Shown here one piece after another: positions 52,981 through 62,040 of a stretch of 64,000 nt of DNA (position 1 is the stretch's first letter; each line of letters begins with the position of its first letter). The notes below the pieces were generated by a model. The model was not told the origin of the DNA, did no database searches, and saw only the letters and a list, made by a program, of their open reading frames with translations. The stretch comes from Rhodocyclales bacterium (GTDB lineage: Bacteria; Pseudomonadota; Gammaproteobacteria; Burkholderiales; Rhodocyclaceae). The position numbers and the translations under genes are program-made. The DNA lies in NCBI GenBank assembly GCA_028292485.1, contig JAQGMG010000029.1:1-64000 (forward strand). The letters run 5' to 3'.

Positions 52981-55029
52981 ATGGCGATGAATCTCACACA
53001 AGGTGCGGCACGCGAGCAGATCGATGCGACCGATGTCAGCAAGCTGCGCAATGCCGGTGTCCTGGTCGAAGACCCGCGTCGTGAGCGCCCGCGCTACTTC
53101 GACGGCCGCTTCCTGTCGGCGCGCGACCTGATTCGCGATCAGCAATACTTCCTGACGCGCGAGGCCGACCTCGGCCGCGCCGCAGGTAGCGGTGTTGCCA
53201 ACGGGCTCTTCGTCACACCGGGTGGCACGCCGCAATCGCTCAACGTGTCGGGCGGGCAGGGCGTTACGCCAGCCGGCGAACTGGTGCTATTGCCCAACAC
53301 CATTCACGTCAATCTCGCCGATGTCCCGGTGGCCGATCAGCTCTCGGCGAAATTCGGCTTGTCGCGCATTCCCGTTGCGCCACTGCGCAGCCGCACCGGC
53401 CTGTTCGTGCTGGCGCTGCGGCCGGTGGAATTCACTGCCAATCCGATCGGTGCTTATCCGACGACACTGACCGGACCGCGCACCGTCGAAGATGGCGACG
53501 TCATAGAGGCGACGGCGCTGGTGCTAGTGCCGTGGAACGAAGATGGCGCGGCCGATACGCTCGAAGCCCGCCGAGGTCGCGCGGCACGCGTTATCTTTAC
53601 GCAGGGCACGCGCAATATCGCCTCGGCCAATGTGCTGCCGATCGCCATGCTGGCCTTGCAGTCCAACACCATCGTGTGGATCGACGAAGCTTTGGTACGC
53701 CGCGAACTCGGTGCCGATCGCGGCGATTTGCCCGGCCTCGGCTTCGCACCGCGCGCCTTACGTCTGGCGCATCTGTTGCAACATCAAACACACCTCGCCG
53801 ATGTCGTGGCGCAGATGCATGGCCGTACATTTCCCGCAGCCACGCAGTTCCCTGCGTTGCCACCAGCCGGGCCCTTGCCGGCGGGCTGCATCAACACCGC
53901 CGACTTCACGCAGCGCTATTTCCCGGCCGAAGTCGACGTGGATTTCTCCATCATTCCCGACGACGAATTGCCAGCCCTCATCGAAGAAGCGCTGGCATTG
54001 CCGCCGATCGATTTTCTCGCCGATGCCGCCGTGCTCGATCTGACGGCGGTGATGATCCTTGCGCCGATTCCGCGCAACGAATGGCGCGCTGAACTTGCGA
54101 AGCTGGAAACGCGCAGTCGCTCGCTCAAGCCTGCGGCACCCAATCTCATCGCGCAGCGCAAGCCGCTGGAAATCCTGCAACGCCTGCGTCTGCCCTTGCC
54201 GCTGACCGTCACGCCGGATGTGTCCAATCCCGCTGACGCAGAATGGGCACGACTCGCCAAATTGTCCAACCTGTGGTTCGTGCGTCGTCGCAATCTTGCC
54301 TATCGCGACGATCTCGCTGGTGCGCCGGTAGCGGTCGCGGGCAAGAGCGAAGCCATCGTCGAGGCCTCCATCAAATCGCGTATCGGCACGCTCGGCTTAG
54401 CGAGCACGCTCGACAAGGTACTCGCCAGCGCCACCGCGCAGGCCGCGCCGCGCGTGCTCAACCTGCTCGCATCGCCGCGTATCGCCGCGTCGCCCGCATT
54501 GACGGCGGCCACGCTCGGCGCGCTGTCGGAAAAGATCAGCGCGGGAGCCGCGCTCGACCATGCCACCGTCCTGGGCGTTGCCGCCGAGATGACCGCGCCC
54601 GGCGCTGGTGACGGCCTCGCGCGGCTGGAACAGAGCAGTAGTGCGGGTGTCGCCAAAGCCTCGTTGCTGAACCTCGCCAGTAGTGGCGCCTGGCGCAAGC
54701 TCGATGCTTCCGCTGCCATTGCCAGCGATGCGGCCGTGCCGCAGCTTGCTGCGCGTTTGACGCCGTTGTCAGCGATCAAGGCGGCGCCTGTTGCTGCGCC
54801 AGTAGTTGAGAAAGCCCCGGCAAAGAGTGTGGCGAAACCGGTAACGAAGACCGCGAAGGCAAGCGCGGCCAAGACCGTTGAGCCAACACCGAAGGTCGCG
54901 CCTGTCAGCCCTGCGACTTCGTCGAAGTTGGCTGCGTCGGCGGTCAAGGGCGCTGCAAAATCGTTGAAGCCAAAGACGGTAGCGAAAGCCAAAACGACGA
55001 AAGCAGTAGCAAAGAAGGTCACAAAATGA
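52981..55029 (+). CDS. Fibre/adhesin-like eCIS protein 2 of 3, Lys/Ala-rich tail
   Basis: 682 aa. Shared N-domain at about 35-105: RYFDGRFLSARDLIRDQQYFLTREADLGRAAGSGVANGLFV and GVTPAGELVLLP. The middle is long, Leu/Pro-rich (LPPIDFLADAAVLDLTAVMILAPIPRNEWRAELAKLE). The last 85 residues are low-complexity Ala/Lys/Pro (KAPAKSVAKPVTKTAKASAA and onward), like a histone H1 tail. Likely surface-exposed; the basic tail could bind acidic polymers. Function unknown. Confidence 0.65.
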   Translation: MAMNLTQGAAREQIDATDVSKLRNAGVLVEDPRRERPRYFDGRFLSARDLIRDQQYFLTREADLGRAAGSGVANGLFVTPGGTPQSLNVSGGQGVTPAGELVLLPNTIHVNLADVPVADQLSAKFGLSRIPVAPLRSRTGLFVLALRPVEFTANPIGAYPTTLTGPRTVEDGDVIEATALVLVPWNEDGAADTLEARRGRAARVIFTQGTRNIASANVLPIAMLALQSNTIVWIDEALVRRELGADRGDLPGLGFAPRALRLAHLLQHQTHLADVVAQMHGRTFPAATQFPALPPAGPLPAGCINTADFTQRYFPAEVDVDFSIIPDDELPALIEEALALPPIDFLADAAVLDLTAVMILAPIPRNEWRAELAKLETRSRSLKPAAPNLIAQRKPLEILQRLRLPLPLTVTPDVSNPADAEWARLAKLSNLWFVRRRNLAYRDDLAGAPVAVAGKSEAIVEASIKSRIGTLGLASTLDKVLASATAQAAPRVLNLLASPRIAASPALTAATLGALSEKISAGAALDHATVLGVAAEMTAPGAGDGLARLEQSSSAGVAKASLLNLASSGAWRKLDASAAIASDAAVPQLAARLTPLSAIKAAPVAAPVVEKAPAKSVAKPVTKTAKASAAKTVEPTPKVAPVSPATSSKLAASAVKGAAKSLKPKTVAKAKTTKAVAKKVTK

Positions 55030-55058
55030 TTTGCCAACCAGCGACGCGCACAGTTATC

Positions 55059-55188
55059 CGTCATTCCCGCGAAGGCGGGAATCCACTTGGATGGCACAAG
55101 GTAACTCTTCGCGTTGAAGTGGATTCCCGCTTTGCGAGCTTTCGGCATGCGCCGAAATGCCTGCTTACCCCACTACGCGGGAATGACG
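55059..55188. repeat. REP doublet with hairpin nested in its right arm
   Basis: Left arm CGTCATTCCCGCGAAGGCGG normal; right arm GTGGATTCCCGC is interrupted by TTTGCGAGCTTTCGGCATGC-GCCGAAA-TGCCTGCTTACCCC before ACTACGCGGGAATGACG closes. The insert is the reverse complement (with changes) of that at 30123-30244. Confidence 0.8.
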
Positions 55189-55243
55189 AACTTACTGAGT
55201 GTGCGGCCGGAAACAAGCGCAACAATCTGAGCGGAGGACAGCC

Positions 55244-58200
55244 GTGAGCATCCGAACCATCCAGAAGCCCTTGCCGGGCGAGCGTGTCGTCGGGCTTTCG
55301 CCGCAGACCGCGACGGAGGCGGCCAGCGACTGGTTGCGCCGCCCTAATCTTTTTCCCGGCCGCGCACTTTCCGCCGGTGCGCTTTCGCAACGCCAGCAGT
55401 GGCAGGCCGGGCATATCGCCGAGCGCGGTCAGGACTGGGTCGCGGGCGTGGTCGACGGGCTGGAGGTCGTGACTTCGCTGGTCGAGGGCACCGGCTTCTC
55501 CGCAGTGAAGATCAACATCGGCAAGGGGCGCGGTCTGGCCGTCAGCGGCGAAGACGTGGTATTGAATCAGCATATGGAGTGCCTGCTCGCCGATGTGCCC
55601 GTGGTGGCACCGCCGGGCTTCTTCATCGATGGCAGCGGTGTCGGTGGCACGGGTGTCGATGGCACGCCGCTGCCGCGCAAGATCGGCTCTTCACTGGGAG
55701 AGCTGTTACCGGTATCGCGCGGCACGCTGCCGGGCATCGGCATACTGGTGCTGCAACCGGTGATGCTCGACACATCGAATTTCGATCCATTCGATCCCTG
55801 CGATCGGTCGGCCTGCGATGAAAACACCATCGACGACAATGCGGCCTTCGAAGACTGGCGCATCGGCGATGGCGTGCGTCTGCTGTGGTACGTGTGGCCG
55901 GGCGAGTGGAACGGCCTGCCGCCGGTGGGCGACGTGCAACTGCGCAATGCCTTGGCATGGACCATCTTCGGCGCCGAGGCCAAGCTCTCGGTCGGCGACG
56001 CACTGCCCTGGGAAGAGTGGGGCGTGCCGCTCGCCATGGTCGGCCTCGATGCGAGTGGCATGCCGGCCTGGGTAGATCGCGCAGGTGTGGTGCGCCGCGG
56101 TGGTCTGGCGCGCGATGCGCGTCTGCAGCTAGCCGGCGGCACCAGCAGGGCGCTGGCTGCCAACAGTCGCCTGCCTTCGCTGTGGCAGGCACAGATCGAA
56201 CAGTTTGCCGAGCAGGTCGCAGCGACGGGCGAACCGGCGCCTGCACCGGACGTGCTGGCCGAAAGTTTCGGCAGCTATCTGCCGCCTGTAGGATTGTTGC
56301 CAAGCAACGCCTTCGATGCGGCTGCCCACAGCAGCCAGTTTTTCCCCGCAGGGTTCGACATCGACGCGACGCCGGTGCCGGTCGATCAACTCGATTTGGC
56401 AATCCGCGCCAGCGCGCCGCTCGCCCCGCTCAACCTGTCTTCACCGGAGAGCGTACGTATCCTCGTGCCGGTGCCGCTGCAATCCTGGGAGCCGCGTCTG
56501 CTGATCACCGAAGTCATCGACCCCGAATTCCAGAAGACACTCGACCGCTTCCTGCTCAACCGTGCACGTGATCTCGGCGCGCGTCAGGGCTTGCGCGTGC
56601 GTCAGTCGGTGCTTACGCGTGCGCTCACCGGCACGGCCAGCGACGTGGTGGCGTGGAACGATGACGACAATGCCGTCGAAGCGGAAAGCATTAGCCCGTG
56701 GGGCCCACCACCGGTGGGTGGCGGGCATCGCAGTGCTTTGCGCGCCGGTGTGCATCAGCATTATTTCGAGCAGGCCAGCGAGACCATGACGGTGGCGGGC
56801 GATCGCCTGTTCTGCTGGGTCTATCTCGACCCCGCCAACACGCCACGCACGCTGATGCTGCAATGGCATGCGGGCGGCAGCTGGGAGCACCGCGCCTACT
56901 GGGGCGAGAACCTGATCGGCTGGGGCGTGGACGGCACCACATCGCGCGCGCGCATCGGCGAGCTGCCGGTGGCAGGTGCCTGGGTGCGCCTGGAAATTTC
57001 AGTGGCATCTGTCGGGCTGGCCGCCGCTGTTATCGATGGCATGGCCTTCAGCCTGTTCGATGGCGAAGCGGCCTACGGTGTCACCGGCGACGCGACGGGC
57101 AGCACCGAGCGCAAGTGGTTCTGCAATGTGTTACCCAAGGCCGCCATCCTGTTCGGCGATGAACCTTGGGAACTGCTCACCAGCAACGATCTATGGGCAC
57201 CGTTCGAGCCCACGCTCGGCGTATTGCCCGCTACGCCAGCGGCATTGCCGCTGACATTGGGTGGTCACTACGATGCACCAAGCGATGGCTTGCATCAGCA
57301 TTTCTTCGACACAGTGACCGCGCCGTTCGCCGTCGCCAAGACCGAGTCGCTTTTCTGCTGGGTGTATCTCGATCCCATCAATCCGCCACGCCAGCTGCAA
57401 TTGAAATGGCGCAGCGATACGGGCGTCATTACGAAAGCATATTGGGGCTGGAGCCTGATAGACACGGCCGACAATATTGCCGGCACGCGCATCGGCGATC
57501 TGCCTGTGCCGGGGCAGTGGGTACGCCTGGAGTTCAATGTCAGCGCCCTGTCGGCGGATGCATTCAAGCTTGCGGGCGTGGCCTTCCAGCAGTTCAACGG
57601 CTTTGCTTCGTTCGGTGCGATAGGTGCTGGCGCGCGCGGCAAGCTTGCCGATGGTACGGACGGCCCTATCGGCACCGAGCGCGTCTGGTTTGCGGCCGCA
57701 GTTCCGGCAGGCGCCGCCCTGCGCGGCACATGGAACTTCCTCGGCCCGCGCGACATGTTCGCGCCTTCGCCTGCTTCGGTGAGTGGACAGGTGCAGGCAC
57801 TCAGCGATCTCTACAATCACCCGAGCCTGAGCGTGCTGTCGGCGCCCGAGCGCGAGCAGATCTACCTGCTCGGCGTGCAGGGCTTCAGCAGCTACCTGAA
57901 GTCGCGTGCCGACCGCGCAGATGACATCGTCGATTACGGTTTCGTCAAAGTACAAACGGATATCTATCGCGTGCGCCAGCTGATGCTAGGCACCACGGCC
58001 GCGACACGCCTGGCAGTCTCGCCATCGCTGGCGAACATTGCCAAGGCCGAGACGGCGACGGCCTCGCAGACGCAGATTGCCAGCTTCATCACCGGCCTCA
58101 AGACCACCACACCGAGCACCGCACCGGCCTTTGCCGCGCCTGCGGCTGCACCGGCACGCGCCGCCGCAAAGAGCAGTGGCGGCAAGACGATATTGGCCAG

Positions 58201-60172
58201 CAGCGAAGCGCCGCAAGCCGCTGTCTCACTGGGTGGCGTCAGTGCCGGGTCGTTCTCCGGCGGCCTGCTGTTCGACACCAGCAAGACGCTCAGCCTTGGC
58301 AGGACGGTTGCGACCGTCACCCCGGCCAAGAGCCTGTCAATCGCCACCGACATCAAGCCCATCATTTCAAGCCGGGCAGCCACGGCCTTCACGCCGATCG
58401 ACATCGTCAATGCCAGTCCGCTGGTGGGCGATTCCTTTGTGCGCACCACAACCATCGCGCAGCGCCTCGAAGACCCGAAGTCGAAGGAAGCGCGCGACTA
58501 CGCCAGCTCTTCGCGCTATGAGGCGGTGCTGTCGCTGATCCGTCTTGCCGACGATCTTAGTAACGAAGATGGTGGTACCACGGCGGGCATGTTTGAAGGT
58601 GTTGACGTGCGCGGACTCGATGGCGACGGCTTCCTTGCCGATCTGCCAGAGGTTGGCGGCAAGAAGCAACTCAGTCGGCCGCTGACTAATTTCATCGCCA
58701 ATCGCGCCTTGCTCTCCAAGCTGCTCATCGTGCCGACGCGCACGGCGGGTGGTGTCACCGATCCCGACGAAGCGGCGATGTTCTCCGACACCACCGATCT
58801 GTCGGATCACGTTGTGGCCCTGATGCGCAAGATCGAGGGCCGCATCAAGCTCTATCGCGATGCCATCGCCGTCTGCCAGCAAGTCTCGTCCTTGTTGCAG
58901 ACCAACGTGGCGAATGTCGGCGCACGTCTGGCAATCATCGGCGAAGACCTGGCCGAAGCGCGCCATGACGTTGGCGTAGCCCGATCACTGTTCGCCGAAG
59001 AGACGCAACGCATCGCCGACATCAACGCGCGGCGCACGCGCGTGCTCGCCGAAGAGGTGAAGTTCCTCGCCTTCATTCGACCGCGCGAGAGCGACAACCT
59101 GCTCGCCACGCCGACGCATGCGGTCGACCCCGGCCTCATCGACGCGCCCGTGCCTGCCTGCCTGCGTGCCCATCCCGATGTGCCCGACGAGCTCGCCGAC
59201 ATGCTGCGTGTAGTGCGCGAAGCGCCATCGAACTGGTTCATCAAGGCGCCGCCCTTGTTGCACAAGCTTGACCGTGTGGAACCCTTGATTCGTACCCTGA
59301 CTGTCGCGCAAGGTCGAGCGCTGGCGGGGCTCGCCACACCCGTGATGACCGCGTCGACCAACACCAGGCTCGGCGTCGCCATCTCGCGTGTCGCTGCGCG
59401 CCAGGTCGAAGCACTCGCGCCGCGCATCAGCGCCATGCAGAACTTCAACATTGCCAGCTTGGCCAACACGACATGGAGCGGCATCCGCCAGCAGGCCGAG
59501 CAGGTCGTCTCCTTCGGCGACATTGCCGACGGCAGCCATGGCCGCAGCGATGTGGCGCAGGCGGCGGCAACCGAGTTGCAGAACATCCGCAGCATCGTCG
59601 CTTGTCTGCACGCCGAGTTCTCCGGCATCACGCCGGTGCTGCGCCTGGAGTGGTCGGAGACCTTGTCCGAATTCGACGCCGCGCCGAACCTGCGCAACCT
59701 CGCCAGCCTGCCACGCTGGTCGGAGATCGACTACATCGACCGCCGCCAGATGCAGGCCTACGTCGACTTCCTCTTCGCACAGATCGAGCCGAATCAGCCT
59801 TCGGCCGTCGCCCTCATCAACGATGTCGTGCGCATGTGTCTGCTGCTCGCCAGCCACGCGCCGGTGGACCGCATCATCGCCGGCCGCATGGCAAGGCCGA
59901 TTACCGGCGTAGTGCCCGGCATCCGCATCCCGCTCACCGTGCTGGAGCCCGCCAGGCTGCGTGTCGGCATGCAGGCCGTCGTGTACCAGGGCGAATCCAT
60001 AGTGGCGCGCGCGCTGGTCGAAGATCTCGGCCAGCTCGAAGTCTCCGCGCACGTCATCCACACCACGGCGGCGAAGGTTGATCTGGGTGATGACGTACGC
60101 ATTCACTTCGATGATTCGGCGATGGTGAGCCTTACGCAGAGCAGCGCCAAGAGGACGTTGTTCGGGCGGTGA
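55244..60172 (+). CDS. Giant fibre/adhesin-like eCIS protein 3 of 3, tandem lectin-like modules
   Basis: 1642 aa. GTG 55244 has GGAGG six bases upstream and begins MSIRTIQKPLPGERVVGLS. Shared N-domain at about 27-105 (LFPGRALSAGALSQRQQWQAGHIAERG, VVDGLEVV). Two tandem beta-sandwich repeats at about 492-660 and 672-850, each with HQHxF, LFCWVYLDP.N.PR.L.L.W, AYWG, RIG.LPV.G.WVRLE and WF blocks, resemble concanavalin/LamG-like carbohydrate-binding modules. A Lys/Ala/Ser-rich linker follows, then a long coiled coil (about 1189-1285) and helical C-terminus. Best read as the tail fibre or receptor-binding protein; inference. Confidence 0.75.
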   Translation: MSIRTIQKPLPGERVVGLSPQTATEAASDWLRRPNLFPGRALSAGALSQRQQWQAGHIAERGQDWVAGVVDGLEVVTSLVEGTGFSAVKINIGKGRGLAVSGEDVVLNQHMECLLADVPVVAPPGFFIDGSGVGGTGVDGTPLPRKIGSSLGELLPVSRGTLPGIGILVLQPVMLDTSNFDPFDPCDRSACDENTIDDNAAFEDWRIGDGVRLLWYVWPGEWNGLPPVGDVQLRNALAWTIFGAEAKLSVGDALPWEEWGVPLAMVGLDASGMPAWVDRAGVVRRGGLARDARLQLAGGTSRALAANSRLPSLWQAQIEQFAEQVAATGEPAPAPDVLAESFGSYLPPVGLLPSNAFDAAAHSSQFFPAGFDIDATPVPVDQLDLAIRASAPLAPLNLSSPESVRILVPVPLQSWEPRLLITEVIDPEFQKTLDRFLLNRARDLGARQGLRVRQSVLTRALTGTASDVVAWNDDDNAVEAESISPWGPPPVGGGHRSALRAGVHQHYFEQASETMTVAGDRLFCWVYLDPANTPRTLMLQWHAGGSWEHRAYWGENLIGWGVDGTTSRARIGELPVAGAWVRLEISVASVGLAAAVIDGMAFSLFDGEAAYGVTGDATGSTERKWFCNVLPKAAILFGDEPWELLTSNDLWAPFEPTLGVLPATPAALPLTLGGHYDAPSDGLHQHFFDTVTAPFAVAKTESLFCWVYLDPINPPRQLQLKWRSDTGVITKAYWGWSLIDTADNIAGTRIGDLPVPGQWVRLEFNVSALSADAFKLAGVAFQQFNGFASFGAIGAGARGKLADGTDGPIGTERVWFAAAVPAGAALRGTWNFLGPRDMFAPSPASVSGQVQALSDLYNHPSLSVLSAPEREQIYLLGVQGFSSYLKSRADRADDIVDYGFVKVQTDIYRVRQLMLGTTAATRLAVSPSLANIAKAETATASQTQIASFITGLKTTTPSTAPAFAAPAAAPARAAAKSSGGKTILASSEAPQAAVSLGGVSAGSFSGGLLFDTSKTLSLGRTVATVTPAKSLSIATDIKPIISSRAATAFTPIDIVNASPLVGDSFVRTTTIAQRLEDPKSKEARDYASSSRYEAVLSLIRLADDLSNEDGGTTAGMFEGVDVRGLDGDGFLADLPEVGGKKQLSRPLTNFIANRALLSKLLIVPTRTAGGVTDPDEAAMFSDTTDLSDHVVALMRKIEGRIKLYRDAIAVCQQVSSLLQTNVANVGARLAIIGEDLAEARHDVGVARSLFAEETQRIADINARRTRVLAEEVKFLAFIRPRESDNLLATPTHAVDPGLIDAPVPACLRAHPDVPDELADMLRVVREAPSNWFIKAPPLLHKLDRVEPLIRTLTVAQGRALAGLATPVMTASTNTRLGVAISRVAARQVEALAPRISAMQNFNIASLANTTWSGIRQQAEQVVSFGDIADGSHGRSDVAQAAATELQNIRSIVACLHAEFSGITPVLRLEWSETLSEFDAAPNLRNLASLPRWSEIDYIDRRQMQAYVDFLFAQIEPNQPSAVALINDVVRMCLLLASHAPVDRIIAGRMARPITGVVPGIRIPLTVLEPARLRVGMQAVVYQGESIVARALVEDLGQLEVSAHVIHTTAAKVDLGDDVRIHFDDSAMVSLTQSSAKRTLFGR

Positions 60173-60214
60173 GGTCGATGAGCGAAATACGCATGCTCCT
60201 TATGTGTGCCTTTT

Positions 60215-60329
60215 CCCCTCTCCCGGCCCTGACGGGCCACCCTCTCCCTAATGGAGAGGGAACGGCTGCGTGCGGTGCTTGTTGTTCCTTCTCCCCAGGG
60301 AGAGGGTGGCCGGCAGGCCGGGAGAGGGG
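60215..60329. repeat. CCCTCTCCC-type inverted repeat
   Basis: CCCCTCTCCCGGCCCTGACG...ACCCTCTCCCTAATGGAGAGGG and the inverted TTCTCCCCAGGGAGAGGGTGG...CAGGCCGGGAGAGGGG. Same family as the repeats nested at 10630 and 43029. It fills most of the 212 bp between fibre and next gene. Confidence 0.8.
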
Positions 60330-60384
60330 AAAGCGTTCGCATGGTCGTGTACGCCCTTCGTATTGCAAGACAAGGGGGGCCTGA

Positions 60385-62040
60385 ATGTCCGTCTCCGAAC
60401 GCCTCGTCCGTCACGTCCGCCTCAGCGCTACCAGCAAGGCTGACGTACGCAGCTTCGTGCCACGTCTGGAAGACGCCTTGCGCTGCGCCTCTCTGCCCGA
60501 TGTCGGCACGCGCCTCTACATCGTCCGCAAGCTCGCGCTCGGCCGGGTGGCCCGCGATGCCTCTGCGCAACAGCTCTCGCGCGTCATCGAGCAGAGAGTC
60601 GGCGAGGTCGGTGGCCAATGGGTTGCGGGCGGCACGGCCGCTGCCGAACATGCGTCGTTCGTCGACTTCTCCAGCAGCCTCACAGCTCGTGTGCAACTGG
60701 CTCTGCGGTTGGTGCGCGACGAACCATGCACTGCCTGGTACTGGCCGTTGGCCGTGCCGGAATTCCACAGCGCCTGGGGCACAGCGGGGAACCTGCAACG
60801 CATCTTCAATGCCGTGGCGCAATTGCCTGAAGCACGCGTTGCATTACCCGCGTGGAGCGCGCAACTCGTGCTGGCAGGTGCTGCACGTTACCTCGTTGCC
60901 ATCGTCAGCCCGAGCCAGGCGGAAAGCCTGTTGCAGCAGATCGGCATTGCACTGCCGGAGGAGGACGCGATAAGCGCCTCGCTGACCGACCGTGATGGCG
61001 TGCCACATGCATCATCGCCTATCGATGTGCGCGACCATGCAAATGGTATTTACAGGGAGACGCGAACGAAAGGCGCATTGGGCGAAGCTGTGTTCGCACT
61101 ACAAGAGGGACCAGAATCAATTCTGCAAGCGCTGCCCCGCTGGCTGCGTGCCCTGCTAATCGCCGGCAACGAACCCGAATTCTGCGTATTTAAGACTGGC
61201 GCCGCATCGCGGATGAAAAGCGCAGGTGCAACGAGCTGTGCAACTGCCTTGCAGGTCAAGTCTGAATCGGCGCTGCGCAATGCTCCTGCGGACGCGCCTG
61301 CCGCACATCGAGCCGCGACGCGCGAGTACGAAGAACGGGGCGTAAACGACGAACAAGACTTTGAGAGCGCTATTCCGCAGGCCGAACGGCTGCGATTAGA
61401 AGCACAGAAACGCGATTCGATCATCGATCCTGCAAGCGAGGCCGAAAATGTCCCTGGCATCGACACGCAAACCGAGCCATATCTCGCACCCAGCGCATGC
61501 GCCGGTTTGTTCTTCCTGCTACCAGTCTTGCAACGCCTGGGCTTGCTCGCATGGGCCGGTGACGACAGGGCAGGAGAATTCGCCCGCCGCGCGCTCGTTG
61601 CAGCACTGAGCCGCCTGCACGCGGGAGCGGACGACCCGGCATGGGCACTCATGCCACCCGTCGAGAGCGACAGGAATACACAGGCCATTCCTACGCCAGC
61701 GCCGACCAGTTGGGCCGATGCATTGCTAAGCGCACCGCGCACGTCGGCGCAAGGCGATCGATTGCACACCGCTCTATCGCAGGCGCCAGATGCCGGCTCG
61801 CAAGCCGAGGTGTGGCTGATCGCCGCCCGGCGCTGGTTGCGGCGCGCAGGCGGCATCGGGCTGGCTAGCCTTGTGCTGCGGCCGGGGCGCGTCAGCACCA
61901 CGCCAACGCACATCGACATCCACTTCCGTCTCAATGACATGGACATCAGGGTACGCCGTCTCGGTCTCGACATCGATCCGGGCTGGCTGCCATGGTTCGG
62001 CCGCGTGCTGAGTTTTCACTATGTCAGGAGCGGCGAATGA
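60385..62040 (+). CDS. eCIS tape-measure-like protein (CIS_TMP family-like)
   Basis: 551 aa, AGGGGGGCC upstream. N-terminus has VRHVRLSATSKADVRSFVPRLEDALR. Central CAGLFFLLPVLQRLGLLAWAG (about 372-392) resembles the conserved NAGLVLL-P-L-LGL block of eCIS tape-measure proteins (Afp14/Pvc14 family). The C-terminus HIDIHFRLNDMDIRVRRLGLDIDPGWLPWFGRVLSFHY is highly conserved-looking. The disordered, charged stretch about 265-360 is unusual. Position before the ATPase agrees with Pvc14-Pvc15. Length determination is inferred. Confidence 0.6.
   Translation: MSVSERLVRHVRLSATSKADVRSFVPRLEDALRCASLPDVGTRLYIVRKLALGRVARDASAQQLSRVIEQRVGEVGGQWVAGGTAAAEHASFVDFSSSLTARVQLALRLVRDEPCTAWYWPLAVPEFHSAWGTAGNLQRIFNAVAQLPEARVALPAWSAQLVLAGAARYLVAIVSPSQAESLLQQIGIALPEEDAISASLTDRDGVPHASSPIDVRDHANGIYRETRTKGALGEAVFALQEGPESILQALPRWLRALLIAGNEPEFCVFKTGAASRMKSAGATSCATALQVKSESALRNAPADAPAAHRAATREYEERGVNDEQDFESAIPQAERLRLEAQKRDSIIDPASEAENVPGIDTQTEPYLAPSACAGLFFLLPVLQRLGLLAWAGDDRAGEFARRALVAALSRLHAGADDPAWALMPPVESDRNTQAIPTPAPTSWADALLSAPRTSAQGDRLHTALSQAPDAGSQAEVWLIAARRWLRRAGGIGLASLVLRPGRVSTTPTHIDIHFRLNDMDIRVRRLGLDIDPGWLPWFGRVLSFHYVRSGE

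Noticed and set aside
54774-55026. A separate histone-like gene at the end of the 52981 gene
   Set aside because: The Lys/Ala-rich stretch is in frame with the preceding domain, with no internal start signal.
794-60329. RAYT transposase or IS element driving the repeats
   Set aside because: No Y1 transposase HUH/Tyr motif or other transposase is encoded in the window; the driver must be elsewhere.
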